Shown piece after piece: positions 1 through 8,780 of a DNA stretch of 64,000 nt. Both the position numbers and the translations under genes were made by a program. Within the stretch, counting starts at the first letter, position 1; every line of letters starts with the position of its first letter. The notes beneath the pieces are model-generated. The model was not told where the DNA came from, searched no databases, and was given only the letters and a program-made list of their open reading frames with translations. Source of the DNA: Paracoccaceae bacterium (GTDB lineage: Bacteria > Pseudomonadota > Alphaproteobacteria > Rhodobacterales > Rhodobacteraceae). The stretch lies in the NCBI GenBank assembly GCA_024636555.1, contig JAGXGW010000061.1:1-64000 (forward strand). The letters run 5' to 3'.

Positions 1-25
1 CCTGAACTATCTCAGGGCGCTTTTT
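1..25 (+). terminator. Probable rho-independent terminator, left arm cut by the window edge
   Basis: CCTGA at 1-5 pairs with TCAGG at 12-16. The right arm continues as GCGC (17-20) and is followed by five T. The left arm of the longer stem would lie outside the window, so this is probably the terminator of a gene upstream. The rest of 26-194 shows no gene. Confidence 0.45.
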
Positions 26-194
26 GTCAATCTGCTCGCTGCAATCCTTACCGCCCTGCAAACAACAAGAGGCAAAGCTGCCGGAAATCAGGGGAACTAT
101 CCAGCTATCGCGACCTAAATGGCGTTGTTCAAGATCGACTAAGTCAGGTTACGGGCGCGGCAGAAAATGATCTACCAAACGGTGACGAATTCCA

Positions 195-926
195 ATGACA
201 ATACTCAAAAGCCCGCTGACGCAAAAACTGGCGGCTTTCCTTGCATTGTCAGATGCTGATTTGGAGATTTTGAAGCGTTTCCATCGGAGTCGGAGAGTTT
301 TTCTGCCCGGACACGAGATGGTCACCGAGGGACAGTCCGATCAGACCGCCTTCATTCTGGCCGAGGGCTGGGCATGCTCTTACAAGATGATGCCCGATGG
401 AGAGCGCCAGATCGTGAATTTCCAGATACCGGGCGACTTTCTGGGTCTTCGCAGTGTTCTGTTCCGCACCTGTGATCACAGTATCCAAGCCATTACGCAT
501 ATCGAAGCATCGGTTGTTGTTTCGTCCGATTTGCTCGACGGGTTTGGTCAATCCTCCCGCCTTGCCACAGCAATTCTCTGGGCCGCCTCCCGGGACGAGG
601 CGATGGTCGTCGAGCACTTGGTCAACCTTGGCCGCCGCTCGGCTGACGAGCGTATGGGGCATCTTTTGCTGGAACTTGGGGCAAGGCTGAAACTCGTGGG
701 GCTTGGCGACAAATCGGGGTTCGACTGTCCGCTGACGCAATACCATCTTGCCGATGCTCTGGGGTTGACGCCTGTTCATGTGAACCGCGTCCTGCGCAAT
801 CTGCGCGAAGAGGGATTGCTGACCTTTCAGAAGCGCCGTGTCACCATACACGATTTCGAGCGGCTGAAGGCGTTTTCAGGCTTCGATATCGATTACCTGG
901 ATCACGACGGTCCATTGCTGCGCTGA
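195..926 (+). CDS. Crp/Fnr-family transcriptional regulator
   Basis: The protein has 243 residues in the CRP/FNR layout. A cyclic-nucleotide-binding-like beta-roll fills about residues 15-130 (GEMVTEG-like strand turn, then GERQIVNFQIPGDFLG), followed by a dimer helix and a winged helix-turn-helix at about 175-225 (LADALGLTPVHVNRVLRNL). The N-terminal cysteine cluster of oxygen-sensing FNR is absent and the few cysteines are scattered, so this is not a classical FNR. In this family the effector cannot be read from sequence. It stands alone, ahead of the phosphate operon but separated from it by about 250 bases holding a Pho box, so I do not infer a role in phosphate control. Confidence 0.85.
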   Translation: MTILKSPLTQKLAAFLALSDADLEILKRFHRSRRVFLPGHEMVTEGQSDQTAFILAEGWACSYKMMPDGERQIVNFQIPGDFLGLRSVLFRTCDHSIQAITHIEASVVVSSDLLDGFGQSSRLATAILWAASRDEAMVVEHLVNLGRRSADERMGHLLLELGARLKLVGLGDKSGFDCPLTQYHLADALGLTPVHVNRVLRNLREEGLLTFQKRRVTIHDFERLKAFSGFDIDYLDHDGPLLR

Positions 927-1068
927 GCAGTCCTTGTGCGACAAGGGGCCCTTCCCCCCCCGCTATACCGTCATCGGCCGGACTGCGCAGGGTATCGTAT
1001 TCACCGACTTTACCCGAATGGCTTTATCTCGCGCCGCGCAATGATGATGACAGCCGCACCCGCCCCGA

Positions 1069-1108
1069 GTGTCATAAAACTTTTACAAATTGTTTATAAA
1101 AGTGTCGC
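1069..1108 (+). promoter_or_regulatory. Tandem Pho box upstream of pstS
   Basis: Four 7-base half-sites sit at exact 11-base spacing, separated by A/T tetramers: GTGTCAT (1069), CTTTTAC (1080), TGTTTAT (1091) and GTGTCGC (1102), with AAAA, AAAT and AAAA between them. This is the known PhoB operator architecture, CTGTCAT plus a 4-base AT spacer. It fits positive control of the operon by the phoB product encoded at its end. Confidence 0.8.
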
Positions 1109-1178
1109 GCCATGCTTGTAGCCACGCAGCACGGCCGCTGTTTGTTGTGGTCGGCTAAATCGCAAATAGGAGACCTCC

Positions 1179-2219
1179 ATGTCATTTGCAAAGCTCACCG
1201 TCACGGCACTCGTTGCTGCTGCGGCGTCGGCCTCCGCGGCCACGGCCCGCGATGCCGTCCGTATTGTCGGATCATCGACTGTTTTCCCCTACAGCCAAGC
1301 GGCATCGGAAGAATTTGCCAACCAGACAGGCGCACCGGCGCCGATCGTTGAATCGCTGGGCACCGGCGGCGGCTTTCAGGCCTTCTGTGGCGGGATCGGC
1401 GAAGGTTTCGCAGACATCACCGGCGCGTCGCGCGCCATCAAGAAATCCGAGTTCGACCTTTGCGCTGGTAACGGCGTGACAGACATCACCGAAGCCCTGA
1501 TCGGCTTTGACGGTCTGTCCATGGCACTGAGCCGCACCAACGATTTCGATTGGGACATGACGCTGGCCGAAGTTTACCAAGCACTGGGCGCTCAGGTCGA
1601 AGTCGATGGTGAGTGGGTCGATAACCCGTTTCAGACATGGGACGAAATCAACCCCGATTTCCCCGCAGTCGACATCGTCGTGATCGGACCCCCTCCGACA
1701 TCCGGTACACGTGACGCTTTCGTCGAAATCGCCATGCATGCCGGTTGCGAAGAGCTGGATTACGTCAAGAACGGTGGCTTTGACGGCGACTGGGTCGAAG
1801 AGAACTGCTCGCGCATGCGCACAGACGGTCCCTTCATCGAAGCCGGTGAGAACGACAACCTGATCGTGCAGCAGCTGAACGCGAACGAAAACGCCATCGG
1901 CATTTTCGGCTATTCGTTCCTATACGAGAACCTTGATGCGCTGAAAGGCGTCAAGCTGAACGGCGTCGAGCCGAACCTCGACACCATCGGTGATCAGTCC
2001 TATCCGGTGCAGCGCCCGCTGTACTTCTACGTGAAGAACGCTCACCGCGGCGTGATCCCGAACCTGCAGGAACTGATCGAGGAATACGTCTCGGATAACG
2101 CGCTGGCCCCGGGTGGTTACCTGACCGAGCGTGGTCTGGTGCCCTTGTCTGACGCCCGTCGCGCCGAAATGCAGGAAAACGTCATTTCCGGCAAGTCGAT
2201 GGACGGCCCCGAAAGCTGA
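1179..2219 (+). CDS. pstS: Phosphate ABC transporter, periplasmic phosphate-binding protein
   Basis: PstS binds inorganic phosphate in the periplasm and delivers it to PstCA. The 346-residue protein opens with an Ala-rich signal peptide (about residues 1-23). GSSTVFP follows at about 31-37, then a GTGGGF loop, ITGASR and a GTRDAF loop, the backbone and side-chain contacts for phosphate in this family. AGGAGA five bases upstream supports the ATG at 1179. It is first in pstSCAB-phoU-phoB and lies directly downstream of a tandem Pho box. A hairpin follows it, which would allow more binding protein than permease to be made. Confidence 0.95.
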   Translation: MSFAKLTVTALVAAAASASAATARDAVRIVGSSTVFPYSQAASEEFANQTGAPAPIVESLGTGGGFQAFCGGIGEGFADITGASRAIKKSEFDLCAGNGVTDITEALIGFDGLSMALSRTNDFDWDMTLAEVYQALGAQVEVDGEWVDNPFQTWDEINPDFPAVDIVVIGPPPTSGTRDAFVEIAMHAGCEELDYVKNGGFDGDWVEENCSRMRTDGPFIEAGENDNLIVQQLNANENAIGIFGYSFLYENLDALKGVKLNGVEPNLDTIGDQSYPVQRPLYFYVKNAHRGVIPNLQELIEEYVSDNALAPGGYLTERGLVPLSDARRAEMQENVISGKSMDGPES

Positions 2220-2237
2220 TCCCTTCCCTGATCCCGT

Positions 2238-2270
2238 GCCGTCCAGCCATTATGGCTGGGCGGCACTTTT
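2238..2270 (+). terminator. Attenuator-type hairpin between pstS and pstC
   Basis: GCCGTCCAGCCA (2238-2249) pairs with TGGCTGGGCGGC (2253-2264) across a 3-base loop. The 12-pair stem contains one G-U pair and is followed by ACTTTT. It probably causes partial termination or 3' end protection of the pstS message, which would explain a high PstS to permease ratio. Confidence 0.65.
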
Positions 2271-2291
2271 CTGAATTTCAAGAGGCTCGAC

Positions 2292-3668
2292 ATGACCCTG
2301 TTTGCCTTCCTGCTGCTGTTCGCGGGGGCCATATTCGCCTACACGCTGAACCTGCGCGCGGCCCAGAGCATCCGGAACGGCGGGGGAAATCTGCATTCGC
2401 TGACCTCGTTCCACGGAATGTACGCGTTCTTGCTGGTATTGATACCAGCGTTTGTGTTTTTGCTGGTGTGGCTTTCGTTTCAGGGCACCGTGATCAACGC
2501 ACTGGTACAGCGCAGCCTGCCCGCCGATGTCACCGCGGGTCTGGAAAGTGGGCCATTGCAACTGATCATGGCCGAGATTGCCTCGATCGCGGGCGGTCGG
2601 ATGTTTGGCACGCCGGACGAATGGAAGCTGGCCGCCGCAGACCGGCTGGTCAACCTGCGCGTCACCTCGCAATGGCTGATGGTGGCCTTTCTGCTGGCGA
2701 TCATCGCAGGCTGTATTTACGTGGCCCGCAAACGTGTCAGCGCGACTTTCCGGGCGCGTCAGGGAGCCGAGAGCATTGTCCACGCCCTGATGGTCTTCTG
2801 TTCGGTCGTGGCGGTTTTTGTCACCATCGGCATTGTCGCCTCGCTGGTGTTCGAGACATTCCGCTTCTTCCAGATGGTCCCGTGGTACGAGTTCGTCTTT
2901 GGCACCGTCTGGGAGCCGCAGATCCCGATCCGCGAAGATCAGATCGCGGCCGAGGGCGCGTTCGGTCTGATCCCTGTGTTTCTGGGCACGCTGGTGATCA
3001 CCGTGATCGCGATGATTATCGCAATCCCTGTCGGCCTTGGATCAGCGATCTTTCTCAACGAGTTCGCATCTCCGCGCTTTCGCAGCATCGTTAAACCTGT
3101 GCTTGAGGTGCTGGCCGGTGTGCCGACTGTGGTTTACGGGTTCTTCGCGGTTCTGACCATTGCGCCCGCGCTGCGGGTGTTCGGTGAGACGTGGGGCTTG
3201 CCGATCGCGCCCAATACCGCGCTGGCGGCGGGGATCGTGATGGGGTTCATGCTGGTGCCGTTCATTTCATCCTTTGCCGACGACGCCCTGTCGGCCGTGC
3301 CGCGCAGCCTGCGCGATGGCGCGCTGGCGCTGGGGGCGACACGCGGCGAAACCATGATGAACGTGCTGTTTCCCGCGGCAATTCCCGGCATTGTCGGGGG
3401 GGTGCTGCTGGCTGTCAGCCGTGCCATCGGCGAGACGATGATCGTGGTGATGGCGGCGGGTCTGATTGCCAAGATGACGATCAATCCCTTGGACAGTGTG
3501 ACCACGGTGACTGTGCAGATCGTGACCTTGCTGATCGGGGATACATCTTTTGACAGCCCCAAGACCCTGTCGGCCTTTGCGCTGGGGATGGTGTTGTTTC
3601 TGGTGACACTGGTCATCAACATATTTGCGATCCGCATCGTGCGGAAATACCGCGAAATTTATGACTGA
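2292..3668 (+). CDS. pstC: Phosphate ABC transporter permease PstC
   Basis: This is an inner-membrane permease subunit of the high-affinity phosphate transporter. At 458 residues it is longer than the roughly 320 of E. coli PstC. The extra length is an N-terminal region with hydrophobic segments near residues 3-22 and 44-66 and two more before residue 190. The MetI-type permease core fills about 230-458 and includes the cytoplasmic EAA-type loop (LRDGALALGATRGETMM) that contacts the ATPase. Long PstC forms are usual in alphaproteobacteria. It is followed 9 bases later by pstA. Confidence 0.93.
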   Translation: MTLFAFLLLFAGAIFAYTLNLRAAQSIRNGGGNLHSLTSFHGMYAFLLVLIPAFVFLLVWLSFQGTVINALVQRSLPADVTAGLESGPLQLIMAEIASIAGGRMFGTPDEWKLAAADRLVNLRVTSQWLMVAFLLAIIAGCIYVARKRVSATFRARQGAESIVHALMVFCSVVAVFVTIGIVASLVFETFRFFQMVPWYEFVFGTVWEPQIPIREDQIAAEGAFGLIPVFLGTLVITVIAMIIAIPVGLGSAIFLNEFASPRFRSIVKPVLEVLAGVPTVVYGFFAVLTIAPALRVFGETWGLPIAPNTALAAGIVMGFMLVPFISSFADDALSAVPRSLRDGALALGATRGETMMNVLFPAAIPGIVGGVLLAVSRAIGETMIVVMAAGLIAKMTINPLDSVTTVTVQIVTLLIGDTSFDSPKTLSAFALGMVLFLVTLVINIFAIRIVRKYREIYD

Positions 3669-3677
3669 GGACGCAGG

Positions 3678-4973
3678 ATGACCGATATCAACACAGATCA
3701 GGCCAAAGCTGAGCGGTTCGACTGGGACGGCGCTGAATATTCGGCGCGCGTGAACAAGCGCAAGCGGTCCGAATTGCGGCTCAAGGCAATAGGGCTGACT
3801 GCGATTGCAGCGGCGCTGGGGATGCTGTTTTTGCTGCTCAGCTCGCTGATCTCGACCGGCTATCACGCCTTTACCCAGACGCATATCAAGTTCGATGTCA
3901 CCTATGATCCGGAATTCATCAATCCCGACAATCTGGCCCGCAGCGATTACCGCGGGCTGATCAGGGAGGTGATGCGCGAAAACTTTCCCGAAGCGACCGA
4001 CGACGATCTGCGGATGCTGTCGGGCATCCTGTCGAACGCCGCACAGTTCAAGATCCGTGACCGGATCGTTGAAGACCCGTCACTGCTGGGCCAGACGATC
4101 AGTCTGAATATTCCGGTGTCAGACCCCTACGACCAGTTGAACAAGGGCCTGATCAATCGTGACACGCCCGAGCAATTCCGCCGCGTGAACGATGCCGAGA
4201 TCGCGGCCTTCGACGTGCTGGTCAGCCGTGATGTCGTGACAAAGCCCTTCAACTGGGCGCTGTTCACCAATGCGGACTCACGCTTTCCCGAGCTTGCTGG
4301 TTTGAAGGGTGCGATTGTCGGCTCGTTCTACGCGCTGCTGATCTGCTTTGCACTGTCGTTTCCCATCGGGATCGGTGCCGCAATATATCTTGAGGAATTC
4401 GCGCCGAGGAACAAGGTGAGTGACCTGATTGAGGTGAACATCAACAACCTTGCAGCCGTGCCTTCGGTCGTGTTCGGCCTGCTGGCGCTTGCGGTGTTCA
4501 TCGGCTGGTTCGGGATGCCGCGATCGGCACCCTTCGTCGGCGGCATGACGCTGGCGCTCATGACGCTTCCCACGATCATCATTGCCACGCGCGCCGCCCT
4601 CAAAGCAGTCCCGCCCTCGATCCGCGAGGCGGCGCTGGGCGTCGGTGCCAGCAAGCAGCAGGTGGTGTTCGGTCACGTCCTGCCGCTGGCGATGCCAGGA
4701 ATTCTGACCGGCACAATCATCGGACTGGCGCAGGCGCTGGGCGAGACCGCGCCGCTGCTGTTGATCGGGATGAACGCCTTCATCACCGCGGCTCCCTCGA
4801 CACCCTTCGACAGTTCCACTGCCTTGCCGACACAGATTTTCATCTGGGCAGACAGCCCTGAACGCGGCTTTGTCAGCCGGACATCCGCCGCCATTCTGGT
4901 GCTGCTGGGTTTCTTGATCTTCATGAACGCCATCGCCATCTTTCTGCGCAACAGATTTGAGCGGAAGTGGTAG
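3678..4973 (+). CDS. pstA: Phosphate ABC transporter permease PstA
   Basis: PstA is the second membrane subunit of the phosphate transporter. It has 431 residues. One membrane span lies near residues 38-60, followed by a large non-membrane insert (about 60-210) typical of the extended alphaproteobacterial PstA (the DUF3333-type N-terminal region). The permease core occupies about 210-430 and carries the EAA loop [25 protein letters not shown] just before the ATG serves as ribosome-binding site. The pstB ATG follows eight bases after the stop. Confidence 0.93.
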   Translation: MTDINTDQAKAERFDWDGAEYSARVNKRKRSELRLKAIGLTAIAAALGMLFLLLSSLISTGYHAFTQTHIKFDVTYDPEFINPDNLARSDYRGLIREVMRENFPEATDDDLRMLSGILSNAAQFKIRDRIVEDPSLLGQTISLNIPVSDPYDQLNKGLINRDTPEQFRRVNDAEIAAFDVLVSRDVVTKPFNWALFTNADSRFPELAGLKGAIVGSFYALLICFALSFPIGIGAAIYLEEFAPRNKVSDLIEVNINNLAAVPSVVFGLLALAVFIGWFGMPRSAPFVGGMTLALMTLPTIIIATRAALKAVPPSIREAALGVGASKQQVVFGHVLPLAMPGILTGTIIGLAQALGETAPLLLIGMNAFITAAPSTPFDSSTALPTQIFIWADSPERGFVSRTSAAILVLLGFLIFMNAIAIFLRNRFERKW

Positions 4974-4981
4974 GAAAGGAT

Positions 4982-5785
4982 ATGAATATGTATGACACTG
5001 AACGCACGGAGGCGGCTTTGGACGTCAAAAACCTCAAGATTTCGGCCACGGGCGTGAATGTTCACTACGGTCAGAACCATGCCCTGAAGGATGTCAGCGT
5101 CCAGATTCAAGACAACACCGTCACCGCCTTTATCGGGCCATCGGGCTGCGGCAAGTCGACCTTTCTACGCTGCCTGAACCGGATGAACGACACGATCGAC
5201 ATCTGTCGCGTGGACGGGGAGATCCTGCTCGACGGCAGGGATATCTACGACAAGGGTGTAGATCCCGTGCAACTGCGTGCGCGGGTTGGCATGGTGTTCC
5301 AGAAACCGAACCCGTTTCCCAAATCGATCTACGAAAATGTGGCCTACGGGCCGAAAATACATGGTTTGACACGGTCAAAGTCCGAGATGGACCAGGTGGT
5401 GGAGCGGTCGCTGCGCAAGGCTGCCCTGTGGAACGAGGTGAAGGATCGCCTGCAAGAGCCGGGTACGGCCCTTTCTGGCGGACAGCAGCAGCGCCTGTGC
5501 ATCGCACGGGCGATCGCGACCTCGCCGGAGGTTCTGTTGATGGACGAGCCTTGCTCCGCGCTTGACCCGATCGCTACCGCACAGGTCGAGGAACTGATCG
5601 ACGAATTGCGCTCCAGTTTCTCGGTGGTCATCGTGACCCATTCGATGCAGCAGGCCGCACGGGTCAGCCAGAAAACGGCCTTCTTCCACCTTGGGAGTCT
5701 CGTGGAATATGGCGACACGAGTACAATCTTCACCAACCCGACCGATCCGCGCACGGAAAGCTACATCACAGGCCGTATCGGCTGA
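4982..5785 (+). CDS. pstB: Phosphate ABC transporter ATP-binding protein PstB
   Basis: PstB hydrolyses ATP to drive phosphate import through PstCA. The Walker A motif GPSGCGKST lies at residues 52-60, followed by the Q-loop ([11 protein letters not shown]), the signature LSGGQQQR, Walker [12 protein letters not shown] and the switch histidine in VTHSMQQA. I chose the ATG at 4982 because AGGAAAGGA ends directly before it; a GTG at 4967 in the same frame would overlap pstA. The length of 267 residues is normal for PstB. Confidence 0.95.
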   Translation: MNMYDTERTEAALDVKNLKISATGVNVHYGQNHALKDVSVQIQDNTVTAFIGPSGCGKSTFLRCLNRMNDTIDICRVDGEILLDGRDIYDKGVDPVQLRARVGMVFQKPNPFPKSIYENVAYGPKIHGLTRSKSEMDQVVERSLRKAALWNEVKDRLQEPGTALSGGQQQRLCIARAIATSPEVLLMDEPCSALDPIATAQVEELIDELRSSFSVVIVTHSMQQAARVSQKTAFFHLGSLVEYGDTSTIFTNPTDPRTESYITGRIG

Positions 5786-5793
5786 TCCAGCGA

Positions 5794-5816
5794 CCACGCC
5801 CCGCAAGGGGCGGTGG
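5794..5816 (+). other. Intergenic hairpin between pstB and phoU
   Basis: CCACGCCCC, a GCAA tetraloop and GGGGCGGTGG form a stem with one bulged base. There is no T run, so it is more likely an mRNA-stabilising or processing element within the operon than a terminator. Confidence 0.35.
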
Positions 5817-5846
5817 AGCGTTCCAGACACACAGGAAGCACACCCC

Positions 5847-6569
5847 ATGCCCGACAATACGCAACACATCGCCTCGGCCTTTGACCGTGACCTCGAGGGT
5901 ATTCAGGGCCAGATCATCAAGATGGGCGGTCTGGTCGAGGCGGCCATTCTGGACGCCGCCCAGTCTCTGGCAGAGCGGGACGAGGAACTGGCCGAGAAGG
6001 TCCGCGCCGGCGACCGTGCCATTGACGAGCTGGAAGTGCTGATCAACGAAACGGCGGCGCGCGTGCTTGCCCTGCGCGCACCGACGGCGATCGACCTGCG
6101 CGTCGTTCTGTCGGTCATGAAGATCAGCGCCAATCTGGAGCGGATCGGCGATTATGCCAAGAACATGGCGAAGCGGACGTCGGTTCTGGTGCAGATGAGC
6201 CCGATCAACGGCAGCCACACCGCACTGCGCCGCATGGCGCGCGAGGTGCAGCTGATGCTCAAGGATGCGCTGGATGCCTATATCCACCGTGATGCGGAGC
6301 TGGCAATGGATGTGATCCAGCGCGACCGCGATGTGGACCAGATGTACAACGCCCTGTTCCGCGAATTCCTGACCTTCATGATGGAAGACCCCCGCAACAT
6401 CACCGCCTGCATGCATCTGCATTTCATCGCCAAGAACACCGAGCGGATGGGCGATCATGCCACCTCAATTGCCGAACAGGTTGTCTATCTGGTGACTGGC
6501 CAGATGCCCGAGGATCAGCGCCCCAAGGGAGACAACGTCTCCTTTGCCGTCTCTGACGAAAAAGCCTGA
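5847..6569 (+). CDS. phoU: Phosphate signalling regulator PhoU
   Basis: PhoU is a cytoplasmic helical-bundle protein that couples the Pst transporter to the phosphate two-component system and restrains it when phosphate is plentiful. The 240-residue protein has two PhoU repeats (about 15-105 and 120-215). Each has the metal-binding-type signature, seen as NLERIGDYAKNMAKR and NTERMGDHATSIAEQ. The ATG at 5847 follows AGGAAG and starts with the expected HIASAFDRDL segment. It lies between pstB and phoB, its usual partners. Confidence 0.94.
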   Translation: MPDNTQHIASAFDRDLEGIQGQIIKMGGLVEAAILDAAQSLAERDEELAEKVRAGDRAIDELEVLINETAARVLALRAPTAIDLRVVLSVMKISANLERIGDYAKNMAKRTSVLVQMSPINGSHTALRRMAREVQLMLKDALDAYIHRDAELAMDVIQRDRDVDQMYNALFREFLTFMMEDPRNITACMHLHFIAKNTERMGDHATSIAEQVVYLVTGQMPEDQRPKGDNVSFAVSDEKA

Positions 6570-6573
6570 GACC

Positions 6574-7263
6574 ATGGCAGTAGATCAGCCAACCGTTTTG
6601 ATCGTGGAGGACGAACCCGCGCAACGCGAGGTTCTGGCCTATAACCTGCAGGCCGAGGGGTTCCGCGTCAGTTGTGCGGAAAATGGCGAGGAGGCCTTGC
6701 TTCTCGTGGCCGAAGAAGCGCCGGACCTGATCGTGCTGGACTGGATGCTGCCCAATGTATCGGGCATCGAGGTTTGCCGGCAACTCAAGATGCGCGCCGA
6801 TACGCGGGCGGTGCCGGTCATCATGCTATCGGCCAGGTCCGAGGAGGTGGACAAGGTGCGCGGGCTGGAAACCGGGGCGGATGATTACGTGATCAAACCC
6901 TATTCCATTGTCGAACTGATGGCCCGCGTGCGCGCGCAGTTGCGCCGGACACGACCCTCGACCATCGGCGGACGGCTCGAATACGAGGATATCGTTCTGG
7001 ACAGCGAGACCCACCGCGTGACGCGATCGGACAACCAGTTGAAACTGGGCCCGACCGAGTTTCGCCTGCTCGCGACCTTCATGGAAAAACCGGGGCGTGT
7101 CTGGAGCCGTGAGCAGCTTCTGGACAGGGTCTGGGGGCGCGACATCTATGTCGATACCCGGACCGTGGATGTGCATATCGGACGGCTTCGCAAGGCGCTG
7201 ACACAGAACGGTGGCACCGATCCGCTCCGCACCGTGCGCGGCGCGGGATATGCAATGGGCTGA
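6574..7263 (+). CDS. phoB: Phosphate regulon response regulator PhoB
   Basis: This OmpR/PhoB-family regulator binds Pho boxes when phosphorylated. Its receiver is intact: acidic pair E12-D13, phospho-acceptor D56 in VLDWMLP, and K108 in VIKPY. A winged-helix DNA-binding domain follows from about residue 130 (LGPTEFRLLATFM, then TVDVHIGRLRKAL). Its length of 229 residues matches PhoB. The ATG lies 4 bases after the phoU stop. No phoR-type kinase gene is present in this operon or elsewhere in the window, so its partner kinase must be encoded elsewhere. Confidence 0.93.
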   Translation: MAVDQPTVLIVEDEPAQREVLAYNLQAEGFRVSCAENGEEALLLVAEEAPDLIVLDWMLPNVSGIEVCRQLKMRADTRAVPVIMLSARSEEVDKVRGLETGADDYVIKPYSIVELMARVRAQLRRTRPSTIGGRLEYEDIVLDSETHRVTRSDNQLKLGPTEFRLLATFMEKPGRVWSREQLLDRVWGRDIYVDTRTVDVHIGRLRKALTQNGGTDPLRTVRGAGYAMG

Positions 7264-7473
7264 TGAAGGGTCGGACCAATTGCTGCCTGCCCGAAGGTGT
7301 CGTTCTTGCGGGCTTTGCCGATGGCATAAACGCCGCCTTGAGAGGTACGTTCGGCAAGGCACATCCTGCAAGCAGCACGGCCCGTTTCGAACGACAGCGC
7401 CACGCCACCCGGTCATGTCGAACAGGCGATAAACTCCGCATCCGTTTCGGCCAACAAAAACCGGCTGCGGTGT

Positions 7474-7499
7474 GGAACAAATCGTCCGGTTCGGACGTT
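7474..7499 (+). promoter_or_regulatory. EcfG-type (general stress) promoter of egtBD
   Basis: GGAAC at 7474-7478 is followed after exactly 17 bases by CGTT at 7496-7499. This matches the alphaproteobacterial EcfG consensus. The predicted transcript would start about 22 bases before the egtB ATG. The remainder of 7264-7528 shows no gene. Confidence 0.6.
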
Positions 7500-7528
7500 C
7501 TTGCTCTTCATTAGCGAGGAGAAATGTC

Positions 7529-8779
7529 ATGTCCAGCAGCACGGCCGTCGAAACCGTTTCCAACGATATGCTCTCTTTTTTCAGGTCCGTGCGACAGCGA
7601 TCCCAAGATCTTGCAGCCCCGCTGGTCCCCGAAGACATGATGCTGCAATCAATGGAGGATGCCAGCCCCGTCAAGTGGCACCTCGCCCATACCACATGGT
7701 TTTTCGAGGAATTCATCCTCAAGCCGCATCAGCCGCATTACCGCTCGCCCGACGACCGATTCGCGTTCTTGTTCAACTCTTACTACGTGCAGGCTGGCCC
7801 GCGTCATGCGCGCGACAAACGCGCGATGGTATCGCGACCCGACGGGGAGGCCGTCGGCGCGTACCGCGCGCATGTGGACGATGCACTGGGCGCGCTTCTG
7901 GCTTCGAGCTCAGGCGATACCGAGGCGATCGTGAACCTTGTCGAATTGGGCTGCCACCACGAGATGCAGCACCAGGAACTTCTGGTAACCGATCTGCTGC
8001 ATGGCCTGTCCTACAACCCGCTGCTGCCCGCCTACCGCGACCCGGAGCCGATTCCGGTCACAAACGAGACCGCGCTAACTTTCACCGACCAAGAGGGTGG
8101 CTTGGTCGAGATCGGACATGACGGCACCGGTTTCGCATATGATTGCGAGGGGCCGCGCCACCGCACATGGCTGGGACCGTTCAAAATCGCCGATCGCCCC
8201 GTGACCAACCGCGACTGGATCGGCTTTATGGAGGACGGCGGCTACACGACGCAGACGCTTTGGCTGATGGACGGCTGGGCCCGCTGCCAGAAGGAAGGGT
8301 GGGAGACGCCGCTCTACTGGTGGAAACAGGACGGCCAATGGTGGACCTACACTTTACGGGGGCCTCAGCCTGTGAACCTCGACGCGCCGGTGGTTCATGT
8401 CAGCTATTACGAGGCTGACGCCTTTGCCCGCTGGTCCGGTGCCCGCCTGCCGACCGAGGCCGAATGGGAGGTGTCGTTCCGCGACCGGCCTCTTCGCGGC
8501 AACTTTTTGGATGACGGCCACCTGCGGCCGATGCCGGGCGGCGGGCCTTGGGGCGACGTGTGGGAATGGACACAAAGCCCGTTCACGCCCTATCCGGGCT
8601 TCCGCCCGCCAGAAGGCGCTATTGGCGAGTACAACGGAAAGTTCATGGTGAACCAATACGTTTTGCGCGGGGGGTCTTGTGCGACGCCGTTGGCCCAGAT
8701 GCGCCCGACCTACCGCACGTTCTTTTATCCGCATCAACGGTGGCAGATGCTCGGCTTGCGTCTGGCGCGGGACAGTTGA
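7529..8779 (+). CDS. egtB: Ergothioneine biosynthesis iron-dependent sulfoxide synthase EgtB
   Basis: EgtB is a non-haem iron enzyme that uses oxygen to join hercynine to a thiol donor, forming the sulfoxide precursor of ergothioneine. The 416-residue protein has an N-terminal DinB-like helical domain supplying the iron ligands: H51 in KWHLAH, and H144/H148 in the HEMQHQE motif. A C-terminal FGE-sulfatase fold follows (RLPTEAEWE, then LRGGSCATP and RWQMLGLRLARD). GAGGAGA seven bases before ATG 7529 fixes the start. egtD follows after one base. No egtA, egtC or egtE is seen nearby, so the thiol donor cannot be told from context. Confidence 0.93.
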   Translation: MSSSTAVETVSNDMLSFFRSVRQRSQDLAAPLVPEDMMLQSMEDASPVKWHLAHTTWFFEEFILKPHQPHYRSPDDRFAFLFNSYYVQAGPRHARDKRAMVSRPDGEAVGAYRAHVDDALGALLASSSGDTEAIVNLVELGCHHEMQHQELLVTDLLHGLSYNPLLPAYRDPEPIPVTNETALTFTDQEGGLVEIGHDGTGFAYDCEGPRHRTWLGPFKIADRPVTNRDWIGFMEDGGYTTQTLWLMDGWARCQKEGWETPLYWWKQDGQWWTYTLRGPQPVNLDAPVVHVSYYEADAFARWSGARLPTEAEWEVSFRDRPLRGNFLDDGHLRPMPGGGPWGDVWEWTQSPFTPYPGFRPPEGAIGEYNGKFMVNQYVLRGGSCATPLAQMRPTYRTFFYPHQRWQMLGLRLARDS

Positions 8780-8780
8780 G

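Noticed and set aside
249-851. Open frame of 200 codons opposite the Crp/Fnr gene
   Set aside because: Reverse-strand shadow of a well-supported regulator.
195-926. Possible oxygen-sensing FNR
   Set aside because: It lacks the N-terminal cysteine cluster needed for the Fe-S sensor.
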